Below, in pieces: positions 7,080-13,243 of a stretch of 13,243 nt of DNA. The first letter of the stretch is position 1. Each line of letters starts with the position of its first letter. The notes beneath the pieces were generated by a model that saw only the letters and a list, made by a program, of their open reading frames with translations, ran no database searches and had not been told where the DNA came from. The DNA lies in contig JAUVDE010000052.1 in assembly GCA_030595485.1 (NCBI GenBank), positions 1-13,243 on the forward strand. The letters are read 5' to 3'. This DNA is from Draconibacterium sp. GTDB lineage: Bacteria > Bacteroidota > Bacteroidia > Bacteroidales > Prolixibacteraceae. The position numbers and the translations under genes were made by a program.

Positions 7080-7481
7080 TTAAAACAATTTAAATCCTCG
7101 TTTATTCGACTTTTTATCAGCCTTAACTTCTGCATGAAGTTCGTGTTGTTTCTTCTGTTTTGTTTTAATATCTAATTTAGGTTGCAGATTTACACGCAAA
7201 GTAGTGTCGGAAACTATTTCCAACTTTTGCGAGTAAGGCGTAAAACCATTATCAGTTATACTTAAATTAAGCATTCCCTTTTCAAGTGTTAACTTATAAA
7301 AACCATACTTATTAGTTATAGTTCCAATTCCCGAGTTGGTCTCAAAAATGCTGACATTCTTCATTGCTTGTCCATTTGTTCCATTATTTACATAGCCGGA
7401 AACAGTTACTAACTGCGCCCAGCTATTACCCGGAATAATAAAAAGAAGTAATGCGAAGTGGGTGATTAAAATTGTTTTCAT
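7080..7481 (-). CDS. secreted CarboxypepD_reg-like domain protein
   Basis: The 133-residue protein has a signal peptide (MKTILITHFALLLFIIPG, cleavage near SWAQ) and one carboxypeptidase regulatory-like beta-sandwich. Its signatures are VTVSGYVNNGTNGQAMKNVS and then GTITNKYGFYKLTL. In Bacteroidota this domain usually forms the N-terminus of TonB-dependent receptors. Here it stands alone, followed by a Lys-rich tail (about 100-133) with no barrel. It should be periplasmic or surface-exposed; its function is unknown. I chose the ATG at 7479-7481 because it starts directly on the signal peptide; an upstream in-frame ATG at 7526 would add 15 residues that spoil it. No terminator is visible between this gene and its convergent neighbour, so the two transcripts probably overlap at their 3' ends. 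Confidence 0.75.
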   Translation of the reverse strand: MKTILITHFALLLFIIPGNSWAQLVTVSGYVNNGTNGQAMKNVSIFETNSGIGTITNKYGFYKLTLEKGMLNLSITDNGFTPYSQKLEIVSDTTLRVNLQPKLDIKTKQKKQHELHAEVKADKKSNKRGFKLF

Positions 7482-7924
7482 ACTAAAAATTGTTTCTATT
7501 TTTTCTGGCTTATACAATATAGACAATTAAACGCATGAAATGGTTGCTTTATGTTATACTGATTTTGAAAAAAATGTTAAACTTTCGTTTACTTCACATC
7601 CCTAAACTAATTCTTATTTAGACTACATTGTGTTAAATAACGTTTAAAAACATTTCGAACAACATAAGTGTACATGACACAAATCAGGGTCTTGCATCAC
7701 TCCAAACACCAGTTAAGAAACCATTTCCTAATCCTGCTGAAAAACATCATGTTAAGCAACAATATCATGGTTTTTTATTACTCATCTTCATATATTTGTT
7801 TATAGCAAATAAAGAAATTATTCTTTATTTAAAGAACAAATCTTCGACTCACCGATCTGGCCTTAATTGGCGCCCTATTTAACAATAACAACTAAAGACC
7901 ATTTTATTATTTAAAACTTTTCTC
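7482..7924. other. 443-bp intergenic region between divergent genes
   Basis: This region must hold the promoters of the leftward CarboxypepD_reg-like gene and the rightward hydrogenase operon. On the plus strand I see a -7-like TATATTTG (7791-7798) and a perfect inverted repeat (7807-7830). On the minus strand I see no clear TTTG/TAnnTTTG pair. There is no ORF with protein-like sequence. CATTTCGAACAA at 7651-7662 matches part of the repeat at 58-85, but without the rest of that repeat. Confidence 0.6.
7791..7830 (+). promoter_or_regulatory. candidate hyd operon promoter with perfect inverted repeat
   Basis: TATATTTG (7791-7798) matches the TAnnTTTG -7 consensus; no good -33 TTTG is present. 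Nine bases later begins a perfect 10-bp inverted repeat, AAATAAAGAA (7807-7816) and TTCTTTATTT (7821-7830), with spacer ATTA. If transcription starts near 7805, the repeat is the very 5' end of a leader of about 120 bases. It could be an operator or an mRNA-stabilising stem. Confidence 0.4.
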
Positions 7925-8406
7925 ATGGATCCAATCCAATCCTTAATTAAAGACCTTGCTGACAAACATGGAAGAACAAAAAAAGTCTTTTGCCTATTAT
8001 GCAAGGAGTGGTTGAACGCGAAAGTTTTCTTTCGGAACACTCAATGGTTGAAATTGCAAGAGAGATAGAAATTCCTGCTGCTGATGTTTATGGCACCGCA
8101 ACATTCTATTCTTTTCTTGAAACAAAACCAACCGGAAAGTTTATTATTCGGGTTTGCAAAACCATTACTTGCGCGATGAAGGGTAAAACACAGGTTTTAT
8201 TCGCTATTCAAGACATGCTAAAAATTAAAATGGGTGATACTACGCCCGACAAACGCTTTACCTTGCTCGAAACCAACTGCTTGGGCTGGTGCCACAAAGC
8301 ACCGGCCATGCTCGTAAACGATGACGTTTATACTGAACTCACACCTGAAAAGGTGCGAGATATACTTACAAAATACATGGATAAAAACGGTAATTTTCAT
8401 AATTAG
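7925..8406 (+). CDS. hydC: HydC, NuoE-like hydrogenase subunit, frame shifted in an A7 run
   Basis: This is a NuoE/thioredoxin-like [2Fe-2S] subunit of a trimeric [FeFe]-hydrogenase that passes electrons between HydB and HydA. The intact product would be about 160 residues. The N-terminus MDPIQSLIKDLADKHGRTKK is read from ATG 7925. The rest (SLLPIMQGVVERESFLSEHS onward) lies in the -1 frame, joined at the A7 run 7978-7984. Cluster ligands are Cys78, Cys83 (CKTITC), Cys119 and Cys123 (CLGWC), all present. Read without a shift, the ATG frame soon ends. The downstream frame alone offers only TTG 7990, which would cut off about 22 residues of the helical domain. The cause may be a missed A in the assembly, a real mutation, or slippage on A AAA AAA. 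The hydB gene follows after 5 bp. Confidence 0.8.
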
Positions 8407-8411
8407 CAATA

Positions 8412-9596
8412 ATGGCAAATTCACATCAATTAAAACGCGTCGATTTTATTTTTAGAAATGAAAACGACTGGGAGAAAATTCTGTCGAATACTATAAAAAA
8501 GAAGCCCGAGGAATTGGTTAATGAATTAATGAGTTCGGAGCTGAAAGGACGTGGTGGAGCAGGCTTTCCTACAGGACTAAAATGGAAATTCACTGCCGAG
8601 GCTAAATCAGAAAAAAAATACGTCATTTGTAATGCCGATGAAGGTGAGCCTGGCACTTTTAAAGATCGCGAGATTCTTTCGCGTGTTCCTTACAAAGTTT
8701 TAACTGCCATGGCTGTTTGTGGCTATGTAACTGGAGCAAACGAAGGTTTCATTTATTTACGAGGCGAATACAAATTTTTGCAGCCTGAGCTTAAAAAAGC
8801 AATAGACGAATTTGAATACTACTGCAACGAAATTGAGTTCGATTTTAAAATATCGGTGTTTATGGGAAGTGGTGCTTACATTTGTGGTGAAGAAACTGCT
8901 TTGATGGAATCGATGGAGGGGAAACGTGGTGAACCTCGTAATAAACCACCATTTCCGTCGGAATCAGGTTATTTGGGCAAACCAACCGTAATTAACAACG
9001 TTGAAACACTGGTGCATACTTTTACCATTTTTAAATACGGCGCTAAAAAATTCTACGATCTCGGTGTTCAGTATTCCAGAGGGACAAAACTCTTCTCGGT
9101 TTCAGGCGATACCCCCAAACCTGGCATTTATGAGTTAGAATTGGGTATGAGTCTTCAGGATTTTGTGTACGAATTTGGCGATGGCGACACCAAATCGGTT
9201 CAGGTTGGAGGTGCATCAGGCTTTTTGGTTCCTCGCAAAAAGTTTAAAGATGCCGCCATTGGTTTCAAAGGGAAACTTAGAGGTATTTCACTCCCAACCG
9301 GTGGTTCCATGATGCTTTTTAATAGTTCGCGATCCATGTTTAATGTTCTCGATAATTATCTTGAGTTTTTCCGTGAAGAATCGTGCGGACAATGTACTCC
9401 GTGCCGTGTAGGCTGCCAGCAATTGCTGCTCGGCATTAAGGCAGTAAAACGAGGCGACAAGCCGGCCGCATATCTCGACAAATTAATACGGTTAACTGAA
9501 ACCATGCAGTACACGGCAAAATGTGGACTGGGTCAATCAGTTGCCAATTCATTCTCTTCGATAGTCGAAAACTTCAGGGAAGAAATGATTTATTAA
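8412..9596 (+). CDS. hydB: HydB, NuoF-like NADH-binding hydrogenase subunit
   Basis: This 394-residue flavoprotein subunit binds FMN and NAD(H) and carries one [4Fe-4S] cluster. It has the NuoF core: GRGGAGFPTGLKW (47-59), NADEGEPGTFKDR (74-86) for FMN/NAD binding and GAYICGEETAL (154-164). A SLBB-like segment spans about 230-300, and ESCGQCTPCRVGC (323-335) plus Cys371 make the N3-type cluster (Cys325, 328, 331, 371). It lacks the N-terminal thioredoxin-like [2Fe-2S] domain and the C-terminal 2x[4Fe-4S] ferredoxin domain of larger HydB/HndC proteins (roughly 600 residues). That favours a simple NADH-linked enzyme over a bifurcating one, but does not prove it. It sits 5 bp after hydC and 20 bp before hydA, so the three are one operon. 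Confidence 0.92.
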   Translation: MANSHQLKRVDFIFRNENDWEKILSNTIKKKPEELVNELMSSELKGRGGAGFPTGLKWKFTAEAKSEKKYVICNADEGEPGTFKDREILSRVPYKVLTAMAVCGYVTGANEGFIYLRGEYKFLQPELKKAIDEFEYYCNEIEFDFKISVFMGSGAYICGEETALMESMEGKRGEPRNKPPFPSESGYLGKPTVINNVETLVHTFTIFKYGAKKFYDLGVQYSRGTKLFSVSGDTPKPGIYELELGMSLQDFVYEFGDGDTKSVQVGGASGFLVPRKKFKDAAIGFKGKLRGISLPTGGSMMLFNSSRSMFNVLDNYLEFFREESCGQCTPCRVGCQQLLLGIKAVKRGDKPAAYLDKLIRLTETMQYTAKCGLGQSVANSFSSIVENFREEMIY

Positions 9597-9616
9597 GAAC
9601 TGGTAATACCTACAAA

Positions 9617-11407
9617 ATGAGTAAAAAAGTAAATCTTACAATTAACGGTTTTCCAGTGGAAATAGAAACTGGAAAAACCATACTTGAAGCTGCAGATAGT
9701 CAGGGAATTACTATTCCAACACTCTGTTACCACAAAGACTTATGTGTTGCCGGAAATTGCCGTGTTTGTATAGTTGAAGTTACCGGGCAAAAGCGATTGT
9801 CGGCTGCCTGTGCAACACCTTGCGAAGAAGGAATGGAGATTCTAACGAACAGCTTAAAAGTTCGTAACTCGCGTAAGCATATTATTGAATTATTACTAAC
9901 CGAACACAATGCCGATTGCACCAAATGCTACCGTAATGGTAATTGCGAATTGCAAACGCTGGCGTCGGAATACAAAATAATGACACAGGATTTTATTGAA
10001 CTGGTGCCACTTAAAAAGTATTCAATCGATGCTTACTCGCCGTCTATTATGAAAGACGACAGTAAATGTATTCGATGCCAACGCTGTGTTCGCACCTGTG
10101 CCGAGCTTCAAGGCGTAAATGCTCTGACTGTTGCCCACAAAGGTGACGAAATGAAAATAACAACTTTCCTTGAAAAACACATGCGCGATGTGGTTTGTAC
10201 CAATTGTGGACAATGTATAAACCACTGCCCTACCGGAGCTTTGGTTGAAAAAAATTACATTGAAGAAGTTTGGGAAGCTATTGCGAATCCGAAAAAACAT
10301 GTGGTGGTGCAAACAGCTCCAGCGGTTCGTGTTGGTTTAGGTGAAGAATTAGGCCTACCCCCGGGAACACGTGTAACCGGGAAAATGGTAGCAGCATTAA
10401 AACGCCTTGGTTTCGATTCGGTTTTAGATACCGATTTTACAGCCGATCTTACAATTATGGAAGAAGGCACCGAATTACTCACCCGTTTGAAAAAAGCACT
10501 GGTCGACAAAGATGAAACCGTTGATTTACCAATGGCAACTTCGTGTTCACCTGGTTGGATAAAGTACATCGAACATATGTATCCCGAGTATTTGGGTAAT
10601 CTTTCAACATGTAAATCTCCACAACAAATGTTTGGAGCGTTGGCAAAAACCTATTATGCCAAAGCGCGTAATATAGAGCCCGACAATATTGTTTCAGTAT
10701 CGATTATGCCTTGTACGGCTAAAAAGTTTGAGGCATGGCGTCCTGAAATGCACGATAGTGGTTACCGCGATGTTGATTATGTTTTAACCACCAGAGAATT
10801 GGCAATTCTGATAAAACAAGCCGGGCTTGATTTTGAAAAAATAGAACCTGTTAAATACGATCGTTTAATGGGCGATTCGACAGGTGCTGGGGTTATTTTT
10901 GGTGCAACCGGTGGTGTAATGGAAGCTGCTTTACGTACCGTTTACGAAATAGTTACCGGGCGCGAAGTTCCGTTCGATAATTTAGACATTACACCAGTTC
11001 GTGGAATGGAAGGAGTACGCGAAGCTTCTATTAAAATTGAAAATCCGGTTGAAGACTGGGCTTTCCTTGATGGTGTAGAATTAAAATGTGCAGTTGCCCA
11101 TGGATTGGTAAACGCAAAAACAGTTATGGAATCTGTTAAATCTGGCAAGGCCGATTACCACTTCATCGAGTTTATGGCGTGCCCAGGTGGATGTTTAGGT
11201 GGTGGTGGACAACCCATTCCTACCAATCCTGAAATAAGGAAGAAACGTGCGGAAGCGATTTATGCCGAAGACAGTTCATTGACAATTCGTAAATCCCATG
11301 AAAATCCAGAAGTTCTGAAACTCTATAAAGATTTCTTAAAAGAACCGCTTGGTGAAGTTTCGCATCATTTGCTGCATACAAAATACACAAAACGGCAACG
11401 TTACTAA
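9617..11407 (+). CDS. hydA: HydA, [FeFe]-hydrogenase catalytic subunit (HndD-like)
   Basis: This 596-residue enzyme catalyses 2H+ + 2e- to H2, reversibly, in the cytoplasm. Order of domains: plant-type [2Fe-2S] (Cys37, 48, 51, 65), His-Cys3 cluster (His97, Cys101, 104, 110), two [4Fe-4S] (Cys151-161 and Cys194-204), then the H-cluster domain and the small-subunit-like tail (about 533-596). H-cluster motifs are TSCSPGW (308-314), MPCTAKKFE (364-372) and FMACPGGCLGGGGQP (519-533). L1 has Ser311 where the usual TSCCPxW has its second Cys. I recall this variant in HndD-like enzymes, so activity is likely kept. There is no extra C-terminal cluster. ATG 9617 is chosen because it starts directly at the ferredoxin fold; an upstream in-frame ATG at 9521 overlaps hydB. 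No HydE, HydF or HydG maturases are in the window, so they must be encoded elsewhere. Confidence 0.95.
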   Translation: MSKKVNLTINGFPVEIETGKTILEAADSQGITIPTLCYHKDLCVAGNCRVCIVEVTGQKRLSAACATPCEEGMEILTNSLKVRNSRKHIIELLLTEHNADCTKCYRNGNCELQTLASEYKIMTQDFIELVPLKKYSIDAYSPSIMKDDSKCIRCQRCVRTCAELQGVNALTVAHKGDEMKITTFLEKHMRDVVCTNCGQCINHCPTGALVEKNYIEEVWEAIANPKKHVVVQTAPAVRVGLGEELGLPPGTRVTGKMVAALKRLGFDSVLDTDFTADLTIMEEGTELLTRLKKALVDKDETVDLPMATSCSPGWIKYIEHMYPEYLGNLSTCKSPQQMFGALAKTYYAKARNIEPDNIVSVSIMPCTAKKFEAWRPEMHDSGYRDVDYVLTTRELAILIKQAGLDFEKIEPVKYDRLMGDSTGAGVIFGATGGVMEAALRTVYEIVTGREVPFDNLDITPVRGMEGVREASIKIENPVEDWAFLDGVELKCAVAHGLVNAKTVMESVKSGKADYHFIEFMACPGGCLGGGGQPIPTNPEIRKKRAEAIYAEDSSLTIRKSHENPEVLKLYKDFLKEPLGEVSHHLLHTKYTKRQRY

Positions 11408-11437
11408 CAATTCGACGAATAATGTAATACAAATTTT

Positions 11438-11474
11438 AAAAAGTCCGGTATCTTTAAAGTATCGGACTTTTTTT
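11438..11474 (+). terminator. Rho-independent terminator of the hyd operon
   Basis: A 13-bp stem (11438-11450 with 11460-11472, one G-U pair), a 9-base loop and a T run to 11474 follow hydA by 30 bases. The T run ends 2 bases before the ogt ATG. The loop region contains TATCTTTA (11449-11456), a possible -7 box for ogt, so terminator and downstream promoter may overlap. Confidence 0.85.
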
Positions 11475-11476
11475 AT

Positions 11477-11968
11477 ATGGAACAGAATACCTACACAAAA
11501 TACATAGACACTCCAATTAGTTGGCTAAAACTAAAAGCAACACAGGATGCATTACTCGAAATCTCGTTTGTAAAAGAACCGGGAGAATCAACTAAAGACG
11601 AAATAATTATTATAAGAGAAGCTGCTAATCAGTTAGAAGAGTATTTAAATGGAAATAGAAAAGAATTTACGATAAAACTAGCACCTGCGGGAACCGATTT
11701 TCAGCAAAAAGTTTGGCAACTTGTGGAAGCTGTCCCGTTTGGGGAAACCGACTCTTATCTAAGCATCGCCAAACAATCCGGTTCTGAGAAAAATACCCGT
11801 GCGGTTGGATTGGCAAATGGAAAAAATCCTATCCCAATAATAATACCGTGTCATCGAATTATTGGCAGCAATGGAAAACTTACCGGTTATGCCGGAGGTT
11901 TGGAACGAAAACGCTGGCTACTTCATCACGAATTAACACATTCTGCAAACCCCGATCTTCTCTTTTAG
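11477..11968 (+). CDS. ogt: methylated-DNA-protein-cysteine methyltransferase
   Basis: The 163-residue cytoplasmic repair protein transfers alkyl groups from O6-alkylguanine (and O4-alkylthymine) to its own cysteine in a suicide reaction. The active-site motif IIIPCHRIIG (121-130) has the acceptor Cys125. GTDFQQKVWQLVEAVPFGET (72-91) is the wing and helix region usual before the DNA-binding helix, and NGKLTGYAGGLERK (132-145) is the usual motif after the active site. Length fits the short Ogt type without an Ada regulatory domain. ATG 11477 is the only plausible start; no other Met occurs before the conserved core. It lies just after the hyd terminator, with almost no room for a leader, so translation must begin close to the transcript's 5' end. 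It has no obvious link to the hydrogenase. Confidence 0.95.
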   Translation: MEQNTYTKYIDTPISWLKLKATQDALLEISFVKEPGESTKDEIIIIREAANQLEEYLNGNRKEFTIKLAPAGTDFQQKVWQLVEAVPFGETDSYLSIAKQSGSEKNTRAVGLANGKNPIPIIIPCHRIIGSNGKLTGYAGGLERKRWLLHHELTHSANPDLLF

Positions 11969-12289
11969 TCCCAACCAACCCAATACTGTCCCATATTAAG
12001 ACAACTTCTTCATTTGGCACGCTAAGCTTTTCCTAATTATCAACTACTTACATTTTATGGTCTGAATATTGCTTAATACAAAGCGAAATCAAAAAGATAA
12101 AAAATTAGGGAGATATTAATCATCTCAACAAAACTAAATGGAGCTTAAGGGTTTGGGCTCCATTTTTTTATGCCTTTTTTTTCAGAATTATTTTACTCCA
12201 TCAGTTTTTCGAACTGTTCCGTTTTAATCCATTCAAAAACTTCCTTGCACACCTACTGTTTATCTTTATCTTCACAGAAAAAAATATTT
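11969..12289. other. 321-bp intergenic region
   Basis: It contains the terminator at 12136-12169, a small imperfect hairpin near 12112-12128 (GAGAT...ATCTC), a possible gene remnant on the minus strand (12193-12252) and a -7-like TATCTTTA at 12261-12268, 29 bases before the hydrolase ATG. A small RNA ending at the terminator cannot be excluded, but I see no promoter that supports one. Confidence 0.5.
12136..12169 (+). terminator. Rho-independent terminator after ogt
   Basis: AAATGGAGC (12136-12144) pairs perfectly with GCTCCATTT (12157-12165). The stem extends inward by four pairs (two G-U) to a GGGT loop, and the run of T ends at 12169. It lies about 170 bases after ogt. The minus-strand side also has a T-rich tract (TTTAGTTTT), so it may work in both directions. 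Confidence 0.85.
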
Positions 12290-13243
12290 ATGCTCAAATA
12301 TTATTTATTATTCTCTTTACTCTTCACAATATCTGCCACTTGTAGTTCGCAAGAAAGGTACACTGAACCATTTTTCGATGAAGTTGAAATCGAAACGCTT
12401 ACCTATGCCACTAAAGAAGGCGAGAATCTGGATTTAGATATTTATCTGCCTCAGGCCGATGCAGAATTGGAAAGAGCCACGCTGATTTTTGTCCATGGTG
12501 GAGGATTTGCCGGAGGACAACGCAATCAGAATGACATTGTAGATTTTTGCATGAGAATGGCTAATCATGGATATGTGGTTGCTTCCCTATCATATCGCCT
12601 TTCCCGAAAAGGGAAGCCTGAAGGATTTGGATGCAATTGTCCGTCGAACGATAAATTAAATACCTTTTATGCTGCCGTTGAAGACATTCAGGATGCCACA
12701 TTTTTTCTCATTGAAAACCGCCATCAATTTGGCATTGATCCTCAGAAAATTATTTTAGCTGGAAGTAGTGCTGGTGCCGAATCTGTTTTAAATACTGCCT
12801 ATCAACCACCCTATTGTTATGGTCTCGATTCGGGCCCGGTTTCATTTTCCGGTGTTATTGGCATGTCCGGTGCCATTCCCGACACTACTGTTTTGTACGA
12901 TGAATCGGCTGTACCTTCGCTTTTATTTCATGGTAGCAACGACCGCTTGGTTCCATATGCAACCGCGCCACATCATTATTGCAAAAAGGAAGATAAGGGT
13001 TACATGATATTAAGCGGTTCATATACTATTGCTGAGAAGTTAAACAAACTTGAAACACCCTATTGGTTACACACATCGTGTGGAGCAGGCCACGAAATTA
13101 ACAGCAAACCGCTTGATGATTATTTCGATGTGGTGATTGACTTTTGCTACTCTTACGTTGTAAAAAAAGAAGGTCAACAAAGACATACCATAGTTGAAGG
13201 CGATCAAATTAGCGAAAAAACTAACCTTTTAAATTTTTGTTCA
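12290..13243 (+). CDS. secreted alpha/beta hydrolase (esterase-like), 3' end outside window
   Basis: The reading frame is open from ATG 12290 to the last base, 318 codons with no stop, so the gene is cut by the window edge. Residues 1-17 are a signal peptide followed by Cys18. ISATC is only a fair lipobox, so lipoprotein status is uncertain. The fold is an alpha/beta hydrolase of the carboxylesterase/BD-FAE type: oxyanion-hole HGGGF (69-73), nucleophile elbow GSSAG (158-162) with Ser160, acid Asp218 in HGSNDRLVP, and His268 in GAGHE. The catalytic triad is complete. Several cysteines, including a CNC at 115-117, suggest disulfides outside the cytoplasm. It probably cleaves esters on carbohydrates or other small molecules; the substrate is not recognisable. 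A -7-like TATCTTTA lies 29 bases upstream of the start. Confidence 0.85.
   Translation, partial: MLKYYLLFSLLFTISATCSSQERYTEPFFDEVEIETLTYATKEGENLDLDIYLPQADAELERATLIFVHGGGFAGGQRNQNDIVDFCMRMANHGYVVASLSYRLSRKGKPEGFGCNCPSNDKLNTFYAAVEDIQDATFFLIENRHQFGIDPQKIILAGSSAGAESVLNTAYQPPYCYGLDSGPVSFSGVIGMSGAIPDTTVLYDESAVPSLLFHGSNDRLVPYATAPHHYCKKEDKGYMILSGSYTIAEKLNKLETPYWLHTSCGAGHEINSKPLDDYFDVVIDFCYSYVVKKEGQQRHTIVEGDQISEKTNLLNFCS

Noticed and set aside
7651..7662. CATTTCGAACAA, identical to part of the repeat at 58-85
   Set aside because: The flanking TGT and GAGAAATCTG blocks are missing, so it is probably a chance 12-base match.
7668..7680. GTGT-ACATG-ACAC as a possible Rex or FNR-like site
   Set aside because: The arms are only four bases and it matches neither consensus well.
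12819..13007. 62-codon plus-strand ORF inside the alpha/beta hydrolase
   Set aside because: It is an alternative frame of a clear catalytic-triad hydrolase that is open to the window end.

Overview
The window looks like chromosome of an anaerobic or facultatively anaerobic member of the Bacteroidota. A marine Prolixibacteraceae/Marinilabiliales-type organism is my guess from protein flavour. The support is AT-rich DNA, A-rich leaders without Shine-Dalgarno sequences, TAnnTTTG-type -7 promoter boxes, CarboxypepD_reg-like and PorO/P-like proteins, and dispersed palindromic TGTCATTTCGA repeats. No rRNA, tRNA, CRISPR array or classical insertion sequence was seen.

Layout. (1) 58-515: a small GIY-YIG nuclease gene bracketed by inverted copies of a repeat, then a lone ABC-2 permease (534-1652) that probably belongs to an exporter operon starting outside the window. 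(2) 1709-1775: a second, degenerate palindromic repeat. (3) 1881-3167: a two-gene unit, a ScdA/RIC-like di-iron hemerythrin protein and a LuxR-type regulator whose receiver domain has lost its phosphoacceptor. (4) 3350-5134: a perfect 18-bp palindrome and a -7 box in front of a porin and a secreted FMN-binding protein, probably an envelope redox unit. (5) 5346-7481: a PafA-like alkaline phosphatase homologue that seems to have lost almost all catalytic residues, convergent with a small secreted CarboxypepD_reg-like protein. (6) 7925-11407: hydCBA, a trimeric NAD(H)-linked [FeFe]-hydrogenase. The first gene is split by a -1 frameshift in an A7 run. HydB lacks the accessory Fe-S domains of the best-known bifurcating enzymes. 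(7) 11438-11968: a terminator abutting the start codon of ogt, a DNA alkylation repair gene. (8) 12136-13243: a terminator, a possible gene remnant on the minus strand, and the start of a secreted alpha/beta hydrolase that runs off the end.

How the parts fit. HydC and HydB would exchange electrons with NAD(H) and pass them to HydA, which makes or uses H2; this suits fermentative growth. The hemerythrin/LuxR pair suggests sensing or repair of oxygen or nitric oxide damage to iron centres, which would matter for an Fe-S-rich metabolism. The porin/FMN-protein pair suggests redox chemistry outside the cytoplasm. The last two links are inference. The items most worth following up are the repeat-bracketed nuclease, the apparent pseudo-phosphatase, the hydC frameshift, the lean HydB, and the palindromic operator before the porin.
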